Assembly (NCBI RefSeq): GCF_021484805.1
Contig: NZ_CP090557.1
Span: forward strand, 2,616,001 to 2,680,000
Direction: 5' to 3'
Origin: Tellurirhabdus bombi
Lineage (GTDB): Bacteria > Bacteroidota > Bacteroidia > Cytophagales > Spirosomataceae
DNA length: 64,000 bases
Each line of letters opens with the position of its first letter. Position 1 is the first letter of the stretch. Below are positions 27,001-36,600 of this stretch, piece by piece. The notes below the pieces were generated by a model. It saw only the letters and a list, made by a program, of their open reading frames with translations. It had not been told where the DNA came from and made no database searches. The position numbers and the translations under genes were made by a program.

Positions 27001-27249
27001 GGTACAGCCTGGTCGGGGAAAGGGCCGTTTAACCGCCAGAACAGCCTGAATACAGAGGTCAAACGTGAGTTGGGTAATCCATTTAGCGCAACAGTTACTA
27101 ACTTCAAAAACCCGTTCTTGATCGGTTACGGTGCCGGGGCGCGGACAATGCTTTTCGGTTATTATGTCAAATTTGACTATGCCTGGGGTGTTGAAGATGG
27201 CGTCGTAAACAAACCCGTTGCTTATTTGACCTTGGGTTACGATTTCTAA
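24016..27249 (+). CDS. Outer-membrane fusion: peptidase-MA-like, TolB-like propeller and surface-antigen barrel
   Basis: Large envelope protein of 1077 residues. The ATG at 24016 gives a signal peptide (MGKQPIRWIAGLMLVTQVAVA). Residues about 30-270 resemble the gluzincin peptidase-MA domain (YNRVKIFLYNSPQDL; LPEWFMPGIASYIAEGWS), but the zinc motif HExxH is absent: the helix reads IREVSLLFVYDMLYGG. Residues about 290-580 hold TolB/PD40-type beta-propeller repeats (SSDQTQFAYAVAKRGKFEVF; SDDGSSLVFSADRRGQNDLY; GRTRQIVFASNR). A Pro/Thr/Arg-rich linker follows, and the last ~380 residues look like a barrel of the Omp85/surface-antigen type, ending in PVAYLTLGYDF. The function is unknown; an envelope biogenesis or anchoring role is inference. 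Confidence 0.78.
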   Translation: MGKQPIRWIAGLMLVTQVAVAQHYPSQVEFGRNRIQYRAFDWKVIKTSNFEIYFYQDGQPIANLAAQYAETEFDRITEVLGYTPYNRVKIFLYNSPQDLSQSNIGLSVSGYSNDKELDLSKSRLELAFTGDQISFKKQLIREVSLLFVYDMLYGGSLKDALQSSLLLSLPEWFMPGIASYIAEGWSVEMDDYMRDVALTRPVRQPSTLEGEDARRVGQSIWNYIAEKYGKDNISNILNLTRIIRNEKNSVASTLGITYSRFLREWRDYYAGMAKPIADAYQFGNDDFQLSASTLKDPAQLTSLRLSSDQTQFAYAVAKRGKFEVFTVNTATRKKTSILTGGYKQDESNVRLTTPLVAWQRNNLLVLTDEKGKTYLYVYTNLDKRPKLQRRVVVRGVNQVVDMDASDDGSSLVFSADRRGQNDLYLFSISRGTVQQLTNDLYDDLYPQFVGRTRQIVFASNRTMDSLGVDKGSYKTISNNLSLFLHDGSPRADVATRLTDSLGIATRPLASSESSIYYLDDVFGVRNLVRMNAETKEKQYVTALSQNIRKYDLNPSSGAFVYSRLQNGSEIIGFRTKINLNQTFQPQPTRRATSLGGANLINNTEKTAPVTPAPSTALSPDPAETVAQKALQLEPGEVNTDNYEFDGDVAKALESKQRRNLNTSPTTIVSTRGRRRENVTIRGPYNYQGLFVASDASSDWRIDPIRGFGYFQSLTMNDLLENHIIKAGLFITTNLRNSDIFAEYKNLEHLIDYGIRVDRKTIFNDPGGFIQKYRFNQVTASASYPLSVNSRFTVAPFYAVTRFINIVGQGEGSADYGGLRGEFVFDNSTLNGMNMIEGTRLKLSYENYMGLYQRTETGKQPAGNLSFNRVRLDLRHYQKLHRDIILAGRLSFSHSAGRSPKRTTLGGMENWIPLGVAPKGNNTNNPLVLDPSRDNRDVFFLDLAAPLRGFTLGRLTGTSHMLLNAELRLPLIRYFHRGPVTSNFLQNFQLVAFSDIGTAWSGKGPFNRQNSLNTEVKRELGNPFSATVTNFKNPFLIGYGAGARTMLFGYYVKFDYAWGVEDGVVNKPVAYLTLGYDF

Positions 27250-27316
27250 ACAGAGGTCCAAAATAAAAAAGCCCCAACCGCAATGGCTGGGGCTTTTTTA
27301 TTTTGGACCTCTGTTT
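27248..27316. terminator. Very long bidirectional terminator hairpin
   Basis: Arms of 32 nt (27248-27279 and 27285-27316) pair with a single GU mismatch around a 5-nt loop. The core is GCCCC/GGGGC flanked by A- and T-runs. The first arm overlaps the last two bases of the upstream stop codon. It isolates the fusion-protein gene from the giant gene. Confidence 0.88.
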
Positions 27317-27635
27317 AGTGCCTTCTAGAGGTATGCTTGAGTAGCTTAAGCCTATGCTTATGAGCATGAGTGAATTGCTACCTAGCCAGTGATCTGTCAA
27401 AAAAAATACCCTCTCATAAAGTGCAAATTGCGGTTACTTTCATCTGCTTTCTGTGTCAGTTATGCATATATAAATGAGCCTGGTAGTCAACACAGTTAGT
27501 CACGGCAAAATCCAGATTAAGATGAAGGAAACATTTACAATTAATCGATATCCTTTAGAGGTTGTTTCGGAACCTGGAGATGTTCTCCTTAAACCCAACA
27601 AATTAGCTTTCTACATTTGTTTGGCTAAGCGATTG
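27317..27635 (+). other. Leader region of the giant gene
   Basis: About 320 bp between the terminator and the chosen start of the giant gene. The frame of the giant gene is open back to an ATG at 27474. I saw no complete TTG/TAnnTTTG promoter in 27317-27473. A full -7 match TACATTTG lies at 27612-27619 but has no -33 partner and is only 16 nt before the ATG at 27636. No RNA gene or riboswitch was recognised. Confidence 0.4.
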
Positions 27636-30600
27636 ATGAGCTATGTAAGATCCCTATTTGCTGCTAAAAAAGGGGCACTTGCGTTAATCAAGTTTTGTCT
27701 GTTATATCTGATATTCTGCTCGAATGGACTAGCTCAAAGTTCACCAACTGCTTCTTCAGACGTTTACTTGTACAAAAAAATAAGCACACAAAAACCCAAG
27801 ATAGGCGATATAATTACTTTTACGCTTGTAGTTGGCAATGATGGAGGCGTTGCAGCCAATGGTATTATCGTTCAGGATAGCTTGCTGGCAGGCGGTGCGC
27901 GGTTTACTACGCAAACTGTTTTACGGGGCGGCGGCTCGCTCGCTTTCGGGGCTATGTCCGGTAAATGGAACGTTGGAACAATTGCTCCGGGCGATTCGGC
28001 AGTATTGGAAATAAAGGCGAAAGTAGAACAAGAGGGCGTTTATTTTGCCGCTGCTGAAGTCATTGCCGCCCAGGGCAGCGACCTGGATTCACAGCCAAAT
28101 AACTGGAAGATCTCCGAAGATGATTATGGGTCAGCCTGCTTCTCCGTTCCTATTATCTGGAATCCGGGTGATGAGTTTAGGGCGTCTATTCCCAGTAATT
28201 TTACAGGAACGCAATGGTCACGGAATGGGCAACCTATTACGGCCCAATATCCGTCTGATACGGCGGTTGCTTCGGGTGAGACTTTACTGATAAAAGCACC
28301 CGGTATTTACACGTTTGTAACCTCGAGCGGACAATGCCCAGCCAACGGTTGTTGCCCCATCGAGGTAGTGGCGGGCCCTTGCCTGAATCCAGTTTTAATT
28401 ACTGCACAAAGCGCAACAATCTGTGCGGGCAGTGTTGCCACATTGAATGCCACATCACCAGGAAATACAATTCGTTGGTATACGGTAAGCTCAGGGGGAA
28501 CGCCTTTTGCCACAGTGACTAGTGGTACAAGCGTAACCGCATTGCCGGGAAGTTCTACCACCTATTATGCTGAAGCAGTTACCGCTGCGGGTTGCCTCAG
28601 TGAACGGACCGCAGTACCTGTAACGGTCAATGCCTTGCCTCAAGTAAGCATCAGCCCCACGGTGAACGGCGTGCTGTGTCAGCAAGGTACCATCACGCTG
28701 GCAGCCTCCATCACCCCCAGCGGCGGCTACAGCTACGCCTGGCAGGGACCCAATGGCTTTAGCAGCTCCCTGGCCCAACCCAGCCTCACCAACGCCCAGG
28801 CCCTGGCCGGAGGCAGCTACCGAGTCGTGGTCAGCACGCCGGGGGGGTGTTCAGCCAGTGCTGTTACCAGCATCACTTCTACCACCTGTCCCTCGGGCGA
28901 GCCTTGTCAGCTGGCGGTGACCGCTCGGGCTAGCAGTGCCAGCGTGTGTGTGGGCAGCAGCTTAGGTTTAGTGGCCGAGGTCAGTGGGGGCGTAGCTCCC
29001 TATCAGTATGGGTGGCGGGGTCCTAACGGTTTTGTGGCCAGTGGGGCTAGTGCGAGTGTGCCTTCAGCCAGCAGTCTGGCTACGGGGTCATACACGGTGG
29101 AGGTGCGTGATGCTCAGGGGTGCAGCGCCACGGCCGTGACGGCTTCGGTGCTGGTCAAAGCGTGTGACACCGGCAGCGATTGCAATCCGCAAATCAGTTC
29201 AACATCGATTTGTGTGGGTAACACGTTGGTGCTAACGGCTAATGGAAGCTACAACAGTTATTTATGGCGAGGTCCCAATGGTTTTAGCTCGACCCAGCCA
29301 ACCGTAACTATACCGAACGCTACAGTAAGTATGGCTGGAAGCTACAGCCTGGCGGTTACAGGTCCTAATGGATGCAGTGGAACGGCAGTTGCGGAAGCAG
29401 TAGTCAAGCCGCAACCTACCATCAGTGCTTCGGCATCAACAACGGCTATCTGCATTGGGGGAAGCATTACGTTGAATGTTTCGTTAATTAGTCCAATATC
29501 AGCGCAACAATATCTTTGGACCGGACCAGATGGATTCAGCTCCACGTCGAAGGTGGCGGTGGTAAGCAACGTTCAGAATAGTGGTACGTATAAAATTACA
29601 CTTACGGATAATACGGGTTGTAGTGCTAGTGCTTTGGTGGGCATTACGGTCTATCCTAAACCTACAGTTAGTATACAGGCGTCGCCCGTTTGCACAGGCA
29701 GTCCCTTGACGTTAACAGCCGTTGTTGCAGGAAATGCCAGTTCGTATCAATATAGCTGGCAAGGTCCTAACGGATTTACCTCGTCTGAAAAAGAACCAAC
29801 CATTGCAGCTGCAAACAGCACCCACGCGGGTAGTTACAGCGTGGTCGTCTCGGATGCCATGGGTTGCACAGTCGTAGCTTCCACTAGTGTGACAGTGGGC
29901 AGTCAACCGTTGGCTTCAAACAATGGACCTGCCTGCGTTGGCGGCAGCGTGCAGTTATCGGCAACGGCAGGCGCCAGTAGCTATTTGTGGAGCGGGCCTA
30001 ATGGCTTTCAATCGACTCAGCAAAGTCCCGTTTTAACAAATGTAACAAGTGCCCAAGCTGGAAATTATTCAGTAGTTGTAGGTGGAGTAACCGGCTGTAG
30101 CGGTGCCGCCACTACCACAGTTATAGTCAATGCCTCTCCTCAGGTTAGTATCACTTCTACAGTGAACGGCGTGCTGTGTCAGGAAGGCACCATCACGCTG
30201 GCAGCCACCATCACCCCCAGCGGCGGCTACAGCTACGCCTGGCAGGGACCCAATGGCTTTAGCAGCTCCCTGGCCCAACCCAGCCTCACCAACGCCCAGG
30301 CCCTGGCCGGGGGCAGCTACCGTGTGGTGGTCAGCACGCCGGGGGGGTGTTCAGCCAGTGCTGTTACCAGCATCACTTCTACCACCTGTCCCTCGGGCGA
30401 GCCTTGTCAGCTGGCGGTGACCGCTCGGGCTAGCAGTGCCAGCGTGTGTGTGGGCAGCAGCTTAGGTTTAGTGGCCGAGGTCAGTGGGGGCGTAGCTCCC
30501 TATCAGTATGGGTGGCGGGGTCCCAACGGTTTTGTGGCCAGTGGGGCTAGTGCGAGTGTGCCTTCAGCCAGCAGTCTGGCTACGGGGTCATACACGGTGG

Positions 30601-33600
30601 AGGTGCGTGATGCTCAGGGGTGCAGCGCCACGGCCGTGACGGCTTCGGTGCTGGTCAAAGCCTGTGACACCGGCAGCGATTGTGATCTGAATGTAAGTCC
30701 TCCGGTGGTTACCTGCGCCGTAACGCACATTTGTCTTGGCGATGAAGTCAAATTGCACGCGGCCAATTGCGCCGGAACAGTTATCTGGTCGAATGGAAAA
30801 ACCGGTGCCAGTATCCTGATTACACCAACGGCAACGACAACCTATACGGCAAAATGCCAGGTGGGGAATTGCCTTAGTCCAGAATCAAATACAGAAACAA
30901 TTTATGTCAATGACCCGCAGCCGCCCGTAGTGACCGCAGAGACAGACACGATCTGTGTGGGTGGCCAAGTCCGGCTGACAGCAACGGGCTGCGACGGGAA
31001 AATTATCTGGTCAACGGGCGTAACAGGTGCGAGTATTCTGGTTTCACCGACTGCAGCAACAACCTATTACGCCAATTGCCGACTAGGAAATTGCATCAGT
31101 AACCCATCCGAGAAAGTAACCATTTATATCGGGCCACCAGCAACACCGCGGATTATTAGTTCAACTCAGGCGATATGTCCGGGCGGAGCCGCCACTTTAA
31201 CTGTAGCCAACTGTTCAGGTACGCCAGTATGGTCAACAGGTGAAACAACGGCTAGTATTTCGGTGTCGCCGCTTGCGACAACCACCTATTCGGTAGTTTG
31301 CAAATCGGGTACATGCGTAAGCCCACGGTCAGGCGATTATGCCATTACCGTGACGAAGCCTGATATACCCACTGTTGTTGCCAATGCCGATACAGTTTGT
31401 GTAGGTGGTAATGTTCTGTTAACTGCAACCAATTGTGCCGGTACCGTCATTTGGTCAACAGGAGCGTCGGGAACAAGCTTGTCTGTAAACCCTACGACAA
31501 ACATCAGTTATTCTGCGTATTGCAAGGTAGGTACGTGCAACAGCGAGATGTCGAACCCGGTTCAACTGGTTGTTGTCAATCCGTCTACACCACTTATTAA
31601 AACAACCAATACGTTAATCTGTGCAGGCGAGAAAGTTACACTCACCGCTGAAGGCTGCAACGGAACCGTAATTTGGTCGAACGGGATGATCGGTGCCAGC
31701 ATCGCCGACATGCCTGGAAAAACAACGAATTATTTTGCGAACTGTAAAATAGGTTCCTGCACTAGTCCGGCTTCCAATACCATTGCGGTTAACGTCAATA
31801 ATAGCGCGGCACCCAAACCAACGGTTGTCGCTTCGACAACGGCCATCTGCAAAGGAACAAATGTTACGCTGACGGCTTCCGGCTGCGCTGCGGGAACAAT
31901 TGTCTGGTCAACGGGCGAATCGGGATCAAGCATTGTTGTATCACCAACGGCTACGACAGACTACTATGCTGCCTGCAAAATGGGGGCGCAGTGCAACAGC
32001 CAGCCATCGGTTGTCAAAATTGTGGTTAATACACCGCCGACGCCAAAAATCTACGGGTGCAATTGCTCAAAGAATGAAATCTGTCCGGGAGACAGCGTGC
32101 CCCTAATGGCCAGTGGCTGTACAGGAACGCTGTTGTGGTCTAATGGCGCAACGTCTACCAGCATTGTTGTATCGCCAACCGTAACCACGGAATATACAGT
32201 AGTCTGTAAAGGGGCTGTTTGTACCAGTGATCCTTCGCCGTCGTATACCGTCGTTGTAGGCGAACCGGCGGCCCCTATAGTAACCGCGTCAAAAACTGAG
32301 TTTGACGAAGGTGAAACGGTAACACTAACGGCTGTGGGTTGCGAAGGTGGGCAAATCATCTGGTCTACGGGAGCAACAGGATCCAGCATCGTTGTAGCAC
32401 CAACGGCCTCAACTAGCTATTATGCCCAATGCCGTAAACATGGTTGCTTGAGTAATCCGACTGTTATTGAGCTGCGGAAAAAAGGCGATTGTGATTTAGT
32501 GGCTCCGATAACGAGCGCATCGGCCTTGACCGTGTGCCGGGGTGGTTCGGTGACCTTAACCGCTACAGCATGCAGTACGGGTGCAACGGTAGTGTGGTCA
32601 AACGGGATGACGGGAACCAGCATTACGGTAAACGACATTCAGGCGCTGACTCAATTTACGGCTGTCTGCAAGCGGGATGAGTTGTGCAGCAGCGAAGCAT
32701 CGGCTCCGATCAGCGTTGACGTAACCGAGATCTATGCGCCGACCGTAGTAGCCACCAAACCCATGATTTGTCCGGGTGATACCACCACCTTAACAGCGCT
32801 GGGCTGTGCTGGAACCGTCATCTGGTCAACGGGCGCAACAGGTTCAAGCATTACCGTACAGCCTGCCAACAACACAGATTACTGGGCCAAGTGCGAATCC
32901 AGCGCATGTGCCAGTGCTCCTTCGCCGGGCTTTACCATCAGAGTAGGCACACCGAATGCGCCGACCGTTTCGGCCTCGGTCAACACAATCTGTCTGGGAG
33001 CCTCCGTTACCTTGACGGCCAGTGCCTGCGACGGCGGCTCGGTTGTCTGGTCAACGGGTGCAATGGGTAATCAGATTATTGTTTCACCGACGAGTTCGAC
33101 AACGTACACGGCTGTTTGCCGGACGGCTGCCAACTGCCTGAGCGCGCCTTCGAACGGAGCAGTTATTTTGGTTAATCCTCCGCTTTCTAAACCAGTAACA
33201 ATTGCTAAAACAAATGCTTGTCCATTTAATACTGTAGATCTGAATGCAGCGGTAACTAGCCAGCCATCGGTGGGTGGTCGGTTTGAGTTCCACACAGAAA
33301 ATTCGGTCAGTTCGGCAGTGGTGGGCAACCCGTCGGCGGTTGGATCTGGAATGTACTATGTCTTTGAAAAATCAGCTAGTGGTTGTCATAGCGAGGCCGG
33401 AATTATTCATGTGCAGGTGACCGATTGCAATAGTGGTCCATCATGCACCACTAATCCAGCTACGGCAGTATCCGGTACAGATGCGACCATTTGCGCGGCT
33501 AAGGAATACAAACTAAGCGGAAAAATAGGCGGAGCAGCCACCAGCTCGGTCTGGACAACCAGCGGTACGGGTACGTTCGATAACGCGCTTTTGGTCAATG

Positions 33601-36600
33601 CCACGTACATTCCGTCTCAGGAGGATGTCAAGACCGGATTTGTAACCTTGACATTGACAACCAACGATCCGGATGCCAGCGGTTCCTGCCAGGCGGCCAA
33701 ATCGTCGATGAAGTTGACCATCAAAGGGGTAGCGATGAAACCAGCAATCCTGATGCAGAATAGCCCAACGCTTTGTGCTGGCGATTCGATTTTACTAAAG
33801 GCTTACCCGGATGGCTACAAGTATCTTTGGAGTACCGGCGCTACTACCCAAAGCATTCAGGCCAAAACAAGCGGAATTTATTCGGTTCAGTTGGTCGATG
33901 CGGAAGGGTGTACGTCAGTGAAATCGGATACCGTGCGGATTTCTATTGGTGCGCCAATTCTGCCGCCACAAGTGCCGAGCCTGGCACGGAACGACTGCCC
34001 AGGTAAAACGGTGAATTTGCTGAAGTTAATTACCAGTCAGCCACGCACGGAAGGTGGAGTGTTTGAATTCCACGCCGGACCTTCACCTACCTCGCCCGTT
34101 GTTTTACGCCCTGATTCGGTAGGACAGGGAACCTATTACATCTTTGAGCGGAGTAATAATTGTTGCTATAGCACGGGTAGCCCGGTGAAGGTGAACATCT
34201 TCAATTGCGCTGCCGACAGTTGCCGACCTGATGTATATATTGCGAAGACCGCCGACAAGCTCTACCCAAAAGTGGGCGAAGTGGTTACGTATACCATCAA
34301 AGTTGGAAACAAAGGGACTTGCTCCGCAACGAACGTAGATTTTGTAGACGTACTGCCTAATGGGCTGGAACTGGAATCGGAAGGAAATTGCGTTAAGAAT
34401 CCGTCGGGCAATCTGGTCGCCTTATCTACATCGCTAGCACCGGGAGAAATTCGTGAATATTTCTACAAAACGCGGGTTCGTAAACGAGGCGAGCTGAAGA
34501 ATGACGTATCGATAACCTACCTGGATCAGATTGACCCTGACACAACGAACAACCGGGCAAGTGTAACCATTCGGGATACAACAGCGGTCGTTCCGATGTA
34601 TGTTGGTTTGGCGAAAAAAGCGCTGGAGCCCATCAAGCAGTCGGATGGGAATTACACCTTTGGCTTCGTCTTCAATGTGACAAATTATAGTCCTAAAGAG
34701 GCGAAGGGAGTGCAGGTAACGGATGATTTAAGCAAAGTCTTTGCGCCGCACATGGTTACTGCCATCGATTTAGCCAACCAGGGAACCAGCCTGAAACTCA
34801 ACAACACTTACAACGGCATGGCTGGTAACGTTCAACTGCTGGATACGACAAGCCGCGTAGAAGCAGGGAAAACGGAGAGCTTTACTCTGACGGTTAGCGT
34901 TCATATGGCTTCCACCAGCGATTCGCTGATGACGTTCTATAACCAGGCAAAACTGACGGCAAAATTGGATACCATTTCCGTTAGCGATGTGTCTACTGAA
35001 GGTGAAGTGGCGGATGCGGATGGCGACGGTAATCCTTACAACGATGATACGCCAACGGCCATCAAACTGAACGGATCAATGACGAAATCGCAACTGGGTG
35101 TCGCGCTGTCGGTGGTCAACATGGCCATGGAACTGGATAGCAGCTATCTGGTCACGTACAAAATTACCGTCAAGAATTTTGGAGCGGCCAATCTGACCAA
35201 TGTTCAGTTAAGTGATTCCTTGTCTAAGTCGATCACGGCTCCGGCAGGCTTTACTGTGGCTGGGGCGCCAACGGTAGCCGCAGGTAGTTCGCTAATCCCC
35301 AATCCTGATTACAATGGAGACAGCAACCCAACCATTTTGCTACCCTCTAGCCATTTGCCAGCGGGCGGTACAGATAGTGTATTGGTAAGCGTGCGGATTC
35401 AACCAAATGGACTTACAGGAGCTATCTACACCCAGGTTATCGGAACTGGCCTTTATAACGATACGCTGGTAACCGATGTGTCAAATAACGGCATTGATCC
35501 CGAGCCGGTAGGAAGTGTCAAAACGCCAGTTCGCTTCGATTTGCCTGCTTCCATGTTGGGTGTGGCTAAGTCGGTAGGGCTGCCTATTGAAGTAAGCGAA
35601 GGAGTCTACGATATCCCATACACGATCAAACTCACAAACATGGGTGCGACAGATCTGAAACGAGTTCAGGTAGAGGATAACCTGTCGGAGACCTTCGAAA
35701 AACACGGTGCTGTAATTGTGTCAGATCGTATTGCGCTCATAACCGATCCGGGACTAGTGGCCGATACCACGTATACGGGACGTGGAGGATTCATTCGGTT
35801 GTTGAATGATTCGTTAAGTGTGCTGCCGAAGCGAACTAGCCGCACGGTGTCTTTCCTTGTGCGGGTAGATGTTCGGAATGCGGATTCAGTGCAGTTCAAT
35901 AACAGCGCGTTAGGTCTGGCTTATACGGAAAATGGCGTAATGGTGGCCGATACGTCAACATCGGGTACAGATCCTGATCCAGACAACGACCTGGATCCTC
36001 GCAACAACAGCCTTGCGACCCTAATCATCCTGAATGGCGTATCAACGACACCGTATATCGGCGTGGCTCTGTCCGTCAAGGACACGGCTCGCATGAGCGA
36101 TGGTAGCTTTAAGGTGGTCTACCAGATTGTTGTAAAGAACTACAGCAAGATTGAGTTGACGAACGTACAACTGAGTGATTCACTGGCGCAAAACGTATTC
36201 AATGCAACAACGGGTGCTTCCTTTGTTATGGCGGGTTCACCAATTGTATCCGCAGGCAGTGAGTTGGTACCAAATCCTCAGTTCAATGGTGACTCCGATA
36301 CGCGGATTCTTAACCTGGATAGCCGCCTGGCAGCTGGTAAGACCGATACGGTTTACATCACGGTTCGGGTTAGAACAGATGGACGTTCGGCACCTTACCT
36401 AAATACGGTAGTGGGCGAAGGATTGGCCGGAACACAGAAAGTGCAGGATACCTCAACCGAAGGCGTTGAGCCTGACCTGAATGGAAATGGCAACCCAACG
36501 GACGATACCGAAAGCGTAGCGACAGCCCTGGTTATTCCGAGTGGAAGTGATGTCCTGTTTATTCCGGAGGGTTTCTCCCCGAACGGCGATGGCATCAATG

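Noticed and set aside
27474-27635. N-terminal extension of the giant protein from the ATG at 27474
   Set aside because: The frame is open, but the signal peptide is best placed after the ATG at 27636 and the extra 54 residues resemble no known leader. Kept only as an alternative start.
28660-30690. CRISPR-like or insertion-sequence origin of the strong direct repeats
   Set aside because: The repeats are in frame, encode GPNGF modules, have no terminal inverted repeats or spacers and sit inside one continuous coding region.
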